Positions 46,185 through 54,359 of a stretch of DNA of 64,000 nt are shown here, piece after piece (within the stretch, counting starts at the first letter, position 1; each line of letters opens with the position of its first letter). The notes beneath the pieces were generated by a model. That model searched no databases. It was not told the DNA's origin and saw nothing but the letters and a program-made list of their open reading frames with translations. The stretch spans positions 3,162,001 to 3,226,000 of the forward strand of contig OZ250155.1 in the NCBI GenBank assembly GCA_965237775.1, in the 5' to 3' direction. The position numbers were made by a program, and so were the translations under genes. This DNA is from CATOSP01 sp965237775. Lineage in GTDB: Bacteria > Chloroflexota > Dehalococcoidia > Lucifugimonadales > UBA3495.

Positions 46185-46271
46185 CCCACGCCCGCCCCTG
46201 TTGTCGGCCAATCACGCGGCAGCCGGATGGGCTGGGCGCTCAGTACGTAGTCTGTTAATGGAGCATATCTT

Positions 46272-46634
46272 ATGAGTTCGACCTCAGAAAAGTCTCGTGT
46301 GGTAGCCGGTGTCCTTGGCCTGTACCTTGGGTGGCTTGGCATCCACAAGTTTTACCTCGGCATTCCGACGGCTCGTTACCACTTGATAGTCGGTGGGGCG
46401 GGGTTGGCTGTGTTGATGGTGTCTACGGTGGTATCGGCCATGGTGTCCGTTATGTCCTCAGGGGGGATATTCGCGGGCTTCTTCGTTGTTATAGCCGTAT
46501 TATTCTCTACAGTTGGATACTTGGCTCTCCTCGTCAGCGGGATCGCGGGACACGTGGAGGGGGTCATGTATCTGGCCAAGAGCGACGAGCAGTTCAGCGA
46601 GATATACGCTCAAGGAAAGAAGTCCTGGTTCTAA
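46272..46634 (+). CDS. TM2 domain membrane protein (second of tandem pair)
   Basis: 120 residues, same architecture as its neighbour: SRVVAGVLGLYLGWLGIHKFYLG, hydrophobic helices, and tail SDEQFSEIYAQGKKSWF. The paired copies share ends but diverge in the middle helices, so this is an older duplication than the PPOX/SDR one. Followed by a MITE-like element and then a terminator hairpin that probably once lay directly behind it. Confidence 0.88.
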   Translation: MSSTSEKSRVVAGVLGLYLGWLGIHKFYLGIPTARYHLIVGGAGLAVLMVSTVVSAMVSVMSSGGIFAGFFVVIAVLFSTVGYLALLVSGIAGHVEGVMYLAKSDEQFSEIYAQGKKSWF

Positions 46635-46729
46635 CACCAGGGCCTCCGCACTCCCATCGACTTATGAACTTGGGCTACGGCAGCGAGCAGGCCGCTGCAC
46701 GAGGTACGAGTTAACCACGAACACCAGAG

Positions 46730-47083
46730 GTAACTGTTCAGACTCGATGACGCGGATTGGTTGAATCCCGCATCGGTCATCTCTGTGATAAGCCTCTCTA
46801 GATGTCCGGCCCCCCAGTCCGTCATTCCCGAGAAGGGAGACCTTTGAATAATCCCCTCTCCCGGAGGGAGAGGGTTAGGGTGAGGGCGTCCTCCGTATCT
46901 GGGCACACTCTGGATTCTCGCTTTCGCGGGAGTCGCGGCAGGTTACGCAAAGGTCTCCGAAGGCGGGAATCCAGAAATGCCGATGACATGGACCGTTGCT
47001 AGTTGCAAAGGCTTCTGGATTCCGGGTCAAGCCCGGAATGACGGGCTGGGAGTAGGAAGGACACATCAAGTCTGAACAGTTAC
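46730..47083 (+). mobile_element. MITE-like element, complete copy B with 8-bp target duplication
   Basis: 354-bp non-coding element with 20-bp terminal inverted repeats: GTAACTGTTCAGACTCGATG (46730-46749) and its complement with one mismatch (47064-47083). It is flanked by a perfect 8-bp direct repeat CACCAGAG (46722-46729 and 47084-47091), the signature of transposition. It contains the 123-bp core (46836-46958) and palindromic ATTCCCG/CGGGAAT arms. GTAA ends plus 8-bp duplication match the IS66 family rule, so mobilisation in trans by an IS66-type transposase is likely; none is in the window. Confidence 0.92.
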
Positions 47084-47150
47084 CACCAGAGTCCAAATCG
47101 TTGGACCACCAATAGCGGAAATTCTCTTCAATTCCCCTCTTCCGAAACGG

Positions 47151-47172
47151 GGAGAGTGAGGCTCTCCTTTTT
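47151..47172 (+). terminator. Terminator downstream of the TM2 genes
   Basis: Stem GGAGAG / CTCTCC with a 5-nt loop followed by TTTTT. It is separated from the second TM2 gene by the MITE-like element inserted in the presumed 3' untranslated region. Confidence 0.6.
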
Positions 47173-47200
47173 GCTAAAGTCTAAAGGGTTGAAATCGAGC

Positions 47201-47974
47201 CTACATTACCGAGTAGCCGCCGTCCACGGTTAAGACTGCACCGGTGACGTAGTCCGACCCCTTGCCAGCGAGAAACACCACCGCGCCTTGCAACTCTTCG
47301 GCGTCTCCCCACCGGCCCGTGGGAATGCGCCGGTTAATCAGGTCGTACCTCTCCGGCTGGTTCTCCGGCACGGCCGCCGTGAGTTCGGTCATAAACCAGC
47401 CCGGTAGAATTGCGTTGGACTGAATGTTGTCCTTGGCCCAGGCCACCGCCAGGCTCTTGGAAAGCTGGACTACGCCGCCCTTGCTAGCCGAATAGGGAGC
47501 GCCGCTGCCACCGCCCCCGAACAGGGAGTACATCGAGCCCACGCTGATAATCTTGCCCCCGCCCTGTGCCTTCATGTGAGGGTAAACGGTCCTGGAGGCA
47601 AGAAACGCCGCCCGCAGGTTGACGTCCAGGACATTGTCCCACTCCTCCACGCTGAGGTCCTGCGGCTCTTTTCGCACGGTCATCCCGGCGTTGTTCACCA
47701 GGATATCCACCCGGCCAAAGGCCTCAATGGTCCGGGCAACCATCTCCGTGATATCGGCCTCGCTGCTGACGTCAACTGCCAAGCCAAGGGAATTGACTCC
47801 CAGGGCCTCGATCTCCGTCTGAGCTTGGGATGTCTTGTCCATGTTTCGGGCGGCCACCACGATGTCCGCTCCGGCGCCCGCGAGTCCGAGAGCCATACCC
47901 AACCCCAGACCGCCGTTCCCGCCGGTTACGATGGCCACCTTTCCGCTCAGATCGAATAGCTCGCCTATGCTCAT
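47201..47974 (-). CDS. Short-chain dehydrogenase/reductase (SDR), intact copy
   Basis: 257 residues, classical SDR: KVAIVTGGNGGLGLGMALGL (TGxxxGxG), NNAGMTV (NNAG), the ISVGSM serine, YSASKGG (YxxxK), and the C-terminal SDYVTGAVLTVDGG typical of FabG-like gluconate/3-oxoacyl reductases. Substrate unknown. ATG at 47974 has GGGGAGG upstream and gives the normal N-terminus. A truncated duplicate is at 43700-44420. Same strand as the LLM gene upstream, likely one transcript. Confidence 0.93.
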   Translation of the reverse strand: MSIGELFDLSGKVAIVTGGNGGLGLGMALGLAGAGADIVVAARNMDKTSQAQTEIEALGVNSLGLAVDVSSEADITEMVARTIEAFGRVDILVNNAGMTVRKEPQDLSVEEWDNVLDVNLRAAFLASRTVYPHMKAQGGGKIISVGSMYSLFGGGGSGAPYSASKGGVVQLSKSLAVAWAKDNIQSNAILPGWFMTELTAAVPENQPERYDLINRRIPTGRWGDAEELQGAVVFLAGKGSDYVTGAVLTVDGGYSVM

Positions 47975-48005
47975 CCATGCCTCCCCGGCTGGAAATTCAA
48001 GGTGC

Positions 48006-49040
48006 TTATCTGACCAGGGGCAGCACTTTGTCGCCAAAGAGCCGCATCGACTTCTCGACCTGGTCCCGGGGGATTTGGCCGACATTGGGGTTCAGCAACA
48101 GGTTGCGCACCCCGGTAGTCTTTAACTCCTCAATGCCTTTAACTACTGTCTCCGGCGTTCCGGCGAGAAAGGCATGTTCGACAAGTTCCGCGGCTGGAGT
48201 GGGTGCGTTCGGGTCTCTTGGAGGGGCCCCGCCGGGGTTGAACCTAACCCTCGCGTCCAGGAGATGGGCGCGGTAACGGGCCAGGGCAGTGGTGGCTACT
48301 TCCACCGCTTCATCGTCCGAGTCCGCCACGTAAAGTCCGCGCTGGCCCCAGGTCTGGTCCATCGCGTTCTCCATCTCCGCTTCCGAGAAACCCGATCTGC
48401 GCATTGTATCCTGGTAAACTCTTAGCCTGTCCCGCAGCGTATCCACCGTCTGGATACCGATTAGGACGGGGCGGCCTATCTTGCCCATCTCGACCATCGA
48501 CGCCTCGGATATGCAGGCCCGCACCAATGGCGGATGTGGCTGCTGGTATGGCCTTGGCCTGACGACGGGAAACCTACTCTCCCAGAACCGGCCTTCATGC
48601 ACCACGTCTTGGCCGGTCCACGCCTTGATCAGAAGCTCTTCGGCTTCGGGCAGCATCTCCCGGCCCTGCTCCAGGGTCATCCCGAACCCGATGTACTCGT
48701 AGTCGTTGTATGCCGAACCCCTGCCAGTGCCAACGATGAGGCGGCCATGACTGAGGTTGTCCAGCAGTGCAGTCTGGGCTGCCAGCCGGACCGGATGGTG
48801 GAGGGCCATCTCCACCACGGCAAACCCAATCTTAACCCGCTTGGTCCGGGCCGCCACCGCCGCCCCGAACACCACCGGGTCAGCATAGGCCACAGCCCCG
48901 TCGAAATGGTGCTCCGTCAGCCAGACCGCATCCATTCCGATCTCCTCGGCCAACTCCACCTCTCGCAAAGTGTCGTCAATGGCCAAATGATCGGCCTTCG
49001 GGTCGCCGCTGATACTAAAGACGAATGAACCGAACCGCAC
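48006..49040 (-). CDS. LLM class flavin-dependent oxidoreductase (1)
   Basis: 344 residues of the bacterial luciferase-like TIM barrel: AEEIGMDAVWLTEHHFDG, ARTKRVKIGFAVVEMALHHPVRLA, LDNLSHGRLIVGTGRGSAYNDYEYIG. This class uses FMNH2 or F420 to monooxygenate varied organics. Substrate not predictable. 31 bases upstream of the SDR gene, so probably co-transcribed. One of three LLM genes in the window. Confidence 0.92.
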   Translation of the reverse strand: MRFGSFVFSISGDPKADHLAIDDTLREVELAEEIGMDAVWLTEHHFDGAVAYADPVVFGAAVAARTKRVKIGFAVVEMALHHPVRLAAQTALLDNLSHGRLIVGTGRGSAYNDYEYIGFGMTLEQGREMLPEAEELLIKAWTGQDVVHEGRFWESRFPVVRPRPYQQPHPPLVRACISEASMVEMGKIGRPVLIGIQTVDTLRDRLRVYQDTMRRSGFSEAEMENAMDQTWGQRGLYVADSDDEAVEVATTALARYRAHLLDARVRFNPGGAPPRDPNAPTPAAELVEHAFLAGTPETVVKGIEELKTTGVRNLLLNPNVGQIPRDQVEKSMRLFGDKVLPLVR

Positions 49041-49077
49041 GTATTACTCCAAAGTCAAAGTCCTAACGCAGGCCCCC

Positions 49078-50610
49078 CTACTTCATCCAGTCCGCCACCC
49101 TCTCCGCGATCATGATGGTTGTGGCATTGGTATTGGCGCGAACACAGTCGGGAAGGGTGGAAACGTCGACCACCCGGAGTCCTTCAATCCCTCTGACCCG
49201 GCAATATTGGTCCAATACTGCCATCGGGTCCGAGTCCGGCCCCATCTTGCAGGTGCCTGAAATGTGCTGCGTGGTTGTGACATTGAGCCGCATCCATTGG
49301 TCAAGGGCTTCGTCCGAGGCCAGATCGTCGGGCGTCGGGCTGATGGCCTCCTCTACGATGTCCTTGTAAGCGTCGTGTTCCAGCAAGCCCAGGCAAATCC
49401 GGACGCCCTCGCGCAACCTTTCACGGTCCCGGGCCTCTTCCAGGTAGCGGTAATTGAGCGCCGGCTGGTCGTGGGGATCGGCGGAGGCGAGCTTCAGCTC
49501 TCCCGAGCCGTCGGCAAGCTCCAGAATCGCCGTAAACCGGATGCCTTCCCCTTCCAGCGGATCGCCGCCGATTGGAGAGGAGAAAGACGACTGCATGATC
49601 TGCATATCGTTACGGTCGCTGGATCCCGTTGCCGTGTAGCGCAGGGCCAATTGACTCCGTGGGGCTTCCGGGTCCAACGGAAAATCGTCCTTAACCCGGA
49701 TGGGCACGCGGACGTTGGGATGGTCCCGCAAGTTCTGGCCCACGCCGGGCAGATCCAATAGGACCGGGATACCGGTCTCCCGGAGGTGGTCTGCGGGACC
49801 AACCCCCGACAGCATCAGCAGTTGGGGTGAGCCTATGCCTCCGGCGCTCAGAATCACCTGTTCCGTGTCGACGACGAACCGCTCGCCACCGCTTTCAACG
49901 TCGACGCCGGTAGCTCGGCCATCCTCGATCACCACCTTATGCACGGTCACGTTGCCCCGGACCGTCAGGTTGAGCCGGTTTCGCACGGGGTTGAGATACG
50001 TCAGGGACGTGCTCATCCTCACGCCGTTGGGGTTGTTCATGGGAATGGGTCCGATGCCCCAGGATTCGGGATGGTTCATGTCCGGGTCGTGGGGGTAACC
50101 CGCATCCCTGGCCGACCGGTAGAAAGCGTTCTGGGCCGGAAGCCACGTCTCCTGCTTATGGCGTCGCACTGGGATCGGCCCGTCGTTCCCGTGGAAATCA
50201 TCCACGATGTCAGTGTCGGTTTCAGCCTTCCTGAAATACGGCAACGTATTCACGAAGGACCACTCATCGTTACCCCAGGACGCCCAGTTGTCATAGTCCT
50301 CCGGGACTCCCCGCAAGAAAACCTGGCCGTTGACCGCGCTGGAGCCGCCTACCACCCGGCCCCTCGGCACAGGCATGGTCTCTCCCTGCTCCGCCGTCGG
50401 TATCCCTTTGAAAGACCAGTTGTGCGGCGCGTCCACCGCCGAGGCCATCTGGTTATACCCGAACTTCAGGTCGTCGGGGTAAGTCTCGAAGTCGGGGTAA
50501 TCCGGCCCCGCTTCCAATAGAAGCACCGAACGGTTGGGGTCCTCCGAAAGACGAGTCGCCAACACGCAGCCCGCGGAACCCGCCCCGATAATTACCACGT
50601 CGTATTTCAT
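49078..50610 (-). CDS. GMC family FAD-dependent oxidoreductase (choline dehydrogenase-like)
   Basis: 510 residues: FAD motif YDVVIIGAGSAGCVLATRLSE, RGRVVGGSSAVNGQVFLRG, a second GMC signature ILSAGGIGSPQLLMLSGVGP, and the C-terminal catalytic pair in TQHISGTCKMG (His) and VRANTNATTIM (Asn). Oxidises an alcohol; choline dehydrogenase has this fold but substrate is open. ATG at 50610 (GGGAGAG upstream) chosen over the frame extension to 50799. Confidence 0.92.
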   Translation of the reverse strand: MKYDVVIIGAGSAGCVLATRLSEDPNRSVLLLEAGPDYPDFETYPDDLKFGYNQMASAVDAPHNWSFKGIPTAEQGETMPVPRGRVVGGSSAVNGQVFLRGVPEDYDNWASWGNDEWSFVNTLPYFRKAETDTDIVDDFHGNDGPIPVRRHKQETWLPAQNAFYRSARDAGYPHDPDMNHPESWGIGPIPMNNPNGVRMSTSLTYLNPVRNRLNLTVRGNVTVHKVVIEDGRATGVDVESGGERFVVDTEQVILSAGGIGSPQLLMLSGVGPADHLRETGIPVLLDLPGVGQNLRDHPNVRVPIRVKDDFPLDPEAPRSQLALRYTATGSSDRNDMQIMQSSFSSPIGGDPLEGEGIRFTAILELADGSGELKLASADPHDQPALNYRYLEEARDRERLREGVRICLGLLEHDAYKDIVEEAISPTPDDLASDEALDQWMRLNVTTTQHISGTCKMGPDSDPMAVLDQYCRVRGIEGLRVVDVSTLPDCVRANTNATTIMIAERVADWMK

Positions 50611-50674
50611 GGTCTCTCCCGTGTTTCTAGTTTGTGTCGAATCAAAATCGACCGGGTTATACAGGCCGCTTAGG

Positions 50675-51379
50675 TTATAGGTGTTCGCCGAAGAAAGCCA
50701 GCGTTCTTGGCCAGGAGGCATCGGCGGCTGCTTGCTGGTGTCTGGGGCCGGTGTGGTCCATAAACGCATGGTCCGCCCCCGGGTAGGTGTGGAACTCATG
50801 GGCTATCCGCAGCCGATTCAACTCCGCGTCGAACTTGGCCATGTCGCCCTGTGAAGGATTCTCGTCGATTTCGCCGAAATGGAAGAGCACGGGGCACCTA
50901 ATCCCGCCGGTCAGATCGAACGGTGTCTTGTCCGCCGCGCCCCAAGGGACCATGATGTTTCCACCGTAATAGGGTACAGCGGCGTTGAAGTGAGGGTTGG
51001 TCGCGGCGGCCAGCCAAGTCACCCGCCCGCCCATACAGAAACCGGTAACGCCAATTCGGTCTCCATCGACGGAAGCATGGCTTCTAAGGAAATCTACGGT
51101 GGCGTTAATGTCCGCCACGATGTCAGGGTCGCTCAGGTGCTGGATGGGCCGGGAGCCGTCGGACAGCATATCATCCGTGATGCGGTGGTAAAGCTGCGGG
51201 GCGCAAGCGGCGTAACCCGCTTCCGCCAGCCGGTCCGACATGTCCCGGATGAACTGGTCTACTCCCCCGCCGTGCTGGCTGACCACAACGGCTGGGAAGG
51301 GTCCGCCGCCATCAGGCAAGCTCAAGTAGGCCCGCATATGGGCTCCGTCTACATGTAAAGTCTCCCAGGACGATGCCAT
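50675..51379 (-). CDS. Dienelactone hydrolase family protein
   Basis: 234 residues, alpha/beta hydrolase with the DLH nucleophile elbow GVTGFCMGGRVTW (Cys), acid in LFHFGEIDENPS (Asp) and His in YPGADHAFMDH. Typical for hydrolysing dienelactones in aromatic degradation or related esters. Same strand as the GMC gene, 64 bases upstream. Confidence 0.9.
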   Translation of the reverse strand: MASSWETLHVDGAHMRAYLSLPDGGGPFPAVVVSQHGGGVDQFIRDMSDRLAEAGYAACAPQLYHRITDDMLSDGSRPIQHLSDPDIVADINATVDFLRSHASVDGDRIGVTGFCMGGRVTWLAAATNPHFNAAVPYYGGNIMVPWGAADKTPFDLTGGIRCPVLFHFGEIDENPSQGDMAKFDAELNRLRIAHEFHTYPGADHAFMDHTGPRHQQAAADASWPRTLAFFGEHL

Positions 51380-51562
51380 GGATAACCCTCCTTAACATGG
51401 CGCGTGGCCGCCTAGCATTCTACCAGATTATAAACGAATTCCATCCCGCTGCGGCTCGTATTCGGTCTCTGGCCCGCCGAGTTGGCGCGTGTTAGGATAG
51501 CGCTCAATTCGGGGACTCAATTCTCCCATTCGACTCACGTCTATTTGCAGGAGGAAAACGCG

Positions 51563-52666
51563 ATGGCATCGGAGAAGATCCGCATTGGCGTAATCGGAGC
51601 AAACATCTCGAAGGGATGGGCACACAGGTCCCACCTCCCGGCCCTGCTGGCCAGCCCGGAGTTCGAGTTGACCGGCGTATGCACCACACGGCAAGAGAGC
51701 GCCGAAGAGTCCGCGGCCAGGTTCGGAGCGCGGTTGGCGTTCCATGACCACCGCGACATGTTGGCCAGCCCGGAAATCGACGCCGTAGCCGTCGTGGTCC
51801 GAGTGCCGTCCCACTACCAGCCGACCATAGACGCGCTCAACGCAGGCAAGCACGTCTTCACTGAGTGGCCCCTCGGCGCGACGTTGGCCGAAGCCCAAGA
51901 GATGGCCGACTTGGCGCGGGCCAAAGGCGTCCAGACCATGGTGGGCCTACAGGCCCGTGCGGCTCCCGCGGTGATGTACATGAAAGAGCTCGTGGAAAGC
52001 GGCTACGTGGGCGAGGTTATGTCATGCAACCTGAGCCTAATCAGGGGCGGCGTACTTTCCCGCACTTCGGACCGCACTTGGCAGCGCGACGACTCCCTCG
52101 GCGCGACTACTCTGACCATAGCCTGCGGTCACGCCATTGACGCCCTTCGCTACGTCGTGGGTGATTTCAGCGAGGTCTCGACGGTGGTGTCGACCCAGGC
52201 CCCCCAGTGGTATGAGTCGGACACCGACCAGCTGGTGGATGTGACCGCCCCCGACAACATCCTGGTCAGCGGACGCCTGTCCGGCGGAGGTGTCGGAGCG
52301 GTGCATGTGGCCAGCGTGCCCTGGGCGGACAGCGGCTACAAGCTGGAGGTCTTCGGGCGTGAAGGAACGTTGGTGGCCGAGTCGGAGGACTCCCCGCAGC
52401 TTGGGGACGTTCGGCTCCGAGGTGCGAAGAACGACGACAGCGCCCTCCACGACATCGAGGTCCCCTCACGCCTGGTATGGGTGCTGGAAGGGATGCCCAG
52501 AGGCGCCCCTTACAACGTGGGGCAGATGTATTACCAGTTCGGACAGGCCATTCGTTCCGGCGGAGTCTGCGAGCCCAACTTCGATACGGCCGTGGGCTTG
52601 CATAAGTTCATCGACGCGATCCGCGCTTCATCCGACCAGGGCAGGCGAGTGGAAGTAAGCGTCTAA
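51563..52666 (+). CDS. Gfo/Idh/MocA family oxidoreductase
   Basis: 367 residues: N-terminal Rossmann IRIGVIGANISKGWAHRSHLP, then EIDAVAVVVRVPSHY, GKHVFTEWPLGATLAEAQEM (EKP-like motif is TEWP, so the usual Lys is replaced), and the C-terminal alpha/beta domain. Acts on sugars, inositols or similar with NAD(P). ATG at 51563 with AGGAGG upstream, preferred to the in-frame start at 51482. The EKP lysine substitution makes the reaction uncertain. Confidence 0.9.
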   Translation: MASEKIRIGVIGANISKGWAHRSHLPALLASPEFELTGVCTTRQESAEESAARFGARLAFHDHRDMLASPEIDAVAVVVRVPSHYQPTIDALNAGKHVFTEWPLGATLAEAQEMADLARAKGVQTMVGLQARAAPAVMYMKELVESGYVGEVMSCNLSLIRGGVLSRTSDRTWQRDDSLGATTLTIACGHAIDALRYVVGDFSEVSTVVSTQAPQWYESDTDQLVDVTAPDNILVSGRLSGGGVGAVHVASVPWADSGYKLEVFGREGTLVAESEDSPQLGDVRLRGAKNDDSALHDIEVPSRLVWVLEGMPRGAPYNVGQMYYQFGQAIRSGGVCEPNFDTAVGLHKFIDAIRASSDQGRRVEVSV

Positions 52667-52768
52667 CCCGGCCAGCCCAACGAAAGGGTTCCTTTGACCC
52701 CGCTGCACTCTCCTCAGGGCGACCGGTGAAGGTCGTGGTGTGTTCTCGTCGGGCTGTTGGCCGTCGCT

Positions 52769-53368
52769 CTATTCCCGCCTGCGGCGGCGGACGCGGGGCC
52801 TGGGGCTGCGGGGTGTCTCCGGCGTTTCGGGTCTTGCGGGAGTCTCCTGCTCCGGTGGTGGGGGGTCGGTCGTATCTCCCGCGCGAGGCGGCTCCTCGCC
52901 CCGAGTGTGGGCGACTTCGGGCTCCCCGGACGCTGGGGGAGGAGCCGCGGCCTGGCCGAAGTGTTGCAGGACCGGCGCGACCAACTGGTGGTAGGTGCGC
53001 CGCTTCCCGGTTAGCTGGAAGGTCAGCCACTGTGTGTACGAGCGCATACCGGTGGTCTTGAGCTCCCACAAAATCGTCCAAACCGTTCCCAACTCTGATG
53101 GCTCGAACCAGTCCAGCCGGTCGGCCCAGTTGGTTTCCGGCAGCCGCATGGCCCGCTGGCGGGGCGGGTCGAAGGTGCACCGCCAGCGCAGTTCCTCGTT
53201 AGCGTCGTCCTGGAACGTGTAGTCCTGCCCGTCCTGCTCCAATAACCTACCGTACCTGTCTTCCAGCACGCTCCGGCTTGGGCGGCCCGTCACCGGAAAC
53301 CGGGTTACATATTCGAAGACCTGTTCGGGGGAGGCCGGGACCTGGACCTGGAAGCCGATGTTTGGCAT
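52769..53368 (-). CDS. SRPBCC-domain protein with disordered Pro/Arg-rich tail
   Basis: 199 residues. The first ~135 form a SRPBCC/START-like helix-grip fold (VQVPASPEQVFEYVTRFPVTG at the start; WTILWELKTTGMRSYTQWLTF). The last ~65 are Pro/Glu-rich then Arg-rich (RPRVRRRRRE), a basic tail that could bind nucleic acid or acidic lipid. 10 bases downstream of the cyclase gene and likely in the same transcript. Confidence 0.75.
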   Translation of the reverse strand: MPNIGFQVQVPASPEQVFEYVTRFPVTGRPSRSVLEDRYGRLLEQDGQDYTFQDDANEELRWRCTFDPPRQRAMRLPETNWADRLDWFEPSELGTVWTILWELKTTGMRSYTQWLTFQLTGKRRTYHQLVAPVLQHFGQAAAPPPASGEPEVAHTRGEEPPRAGDTTDPPPPEQETPARPETPETPRSPRPRVRRRRRE

Positions 53369-53377
53369 ACGAGCCCC

Positions 53378-54307
53378 CTAGAACACCGCAAGGGGATTTA
53401 CGGGAGACCCGGTGGCGTTCTTGAACCGAAGGGGCGCCACGACGAACATGAAGTCGTACCGGTTTAGCCGCTCGCAGACCTTGGCCAATTCCTCGCAGTT
53501 GGCGGCGTCGATGAGCCACAGACCCATGGCGACAATGCCAACCCGGTGTACCGGCAGCCCCAGGTTTGGGTAGCCAGCGGGGTCCATGTCCTGGGATGCG
53601 TCGCCCGCCAGTATAGAGACGCCACGCTCGTGGAGCCATGGGATGGTCTCGGCGTGGAGTCCCGGCCTGCCCGCCTCCGGGGGTCCTAATTCCAACCGGC
53701 GCTTGTACCAGCCCAGGCGGAGCATCAAGGCGTCGCCCTCTTCCACGCGGACTCCCTGCGCGGCCTCGGCCGCTTCCAGGTCCTCGGTGAAGACGGGCTC
53801 GCCGGGGTCCAGCCATTGCTTGCCCTTGACCTTGGTTATGTCAAGCATGACACCCTTGGTCACGAACCCGTTTTGGGCCCGGTCGATGTGGCCAGCGGTG
53901 GCCTTCGTATCGGCTGTGACCAGGGAAGCGTCCTTGCCGTTGTACATCTTGCCGTCCCAGAACTGGTGACAAAGCGCGTCCAGGTGGGTGATGGTCAGTC
54001 CGTGGAAGGAGAACCCGAAGAAGTCCGATGCCCCGCCGCCCCCGTTGGCAGGGGCCGACTCGCCGGTGCGCACCATGTAATGCAGCGGAGGAATCGAGGT
54101 CACGTCCGCCGCGCCCTCCGGAACGATGAGCCTGGCGCAGGTAACGGTTATGCCTTCCCTCACCAGCCTTCCCGCCTGGGCGACCTTCTCGGGCGTGACC
54201 AGGTTGAGGGTCCCCAACTCATCGTCTGGACCCCACCTACCCCAGTTGCTCAATGAATTCATCCAACCCAGAACTTCCTCTTCCGTGGGTATCTTCGTAG
54301 TGGTCAT
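53378..54307 (-). CDS. Cyclase family (kynurenine-formamidase-like) metal-dependent hydrolase
   Basis: 309 residues. The metal-binding core is HGLTITHLDALCHQFWDGKMYNG (HxxTHxDxxxH-type), followed by a distal conserved HRVGIVAMGLWLIDAANCEEL. Members hydrolyse N-formylkynurenine or cyclic amides/esters. The N-terminal GRWGPDDELGTLNLVTPEKV is common in the larger members of this family. Upstream of the SRPBCC gene. Confidence 0.88.
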   Translation of the reverse strand: MTTTKIPTEEEVLGWMNSLSNWGRWGPDDELGTLNLVTPEKVAQAGRLVREGITVTCARLIVPEGAADVTSIPPLHYMVRTGESAPANGGGGASDFFGFSFHGLTITHLDALCHQFWDGKMYNGKDASLVTADTKATAGHIDRAQNGFVTKGVMLDITKVKGKQWLDPGEPVFTEDLEAAEAAQGVRVEEGDALMLRLGWYKRRLELGPPEAGRPGLHAETIPWLHERGVSILAGDASQDMDPAGYPNLGLPVHRVGIVAMGLWLIDAANCEELAKVCERLNRYDFMFVVAPLRFKNATGSPVNPLAVF

Positions 54308-54359
54308 ACCTGCCTCCTATCTAAGAGTCCCAGCATTCGAGTGTGACCTTTGCCCCGGG

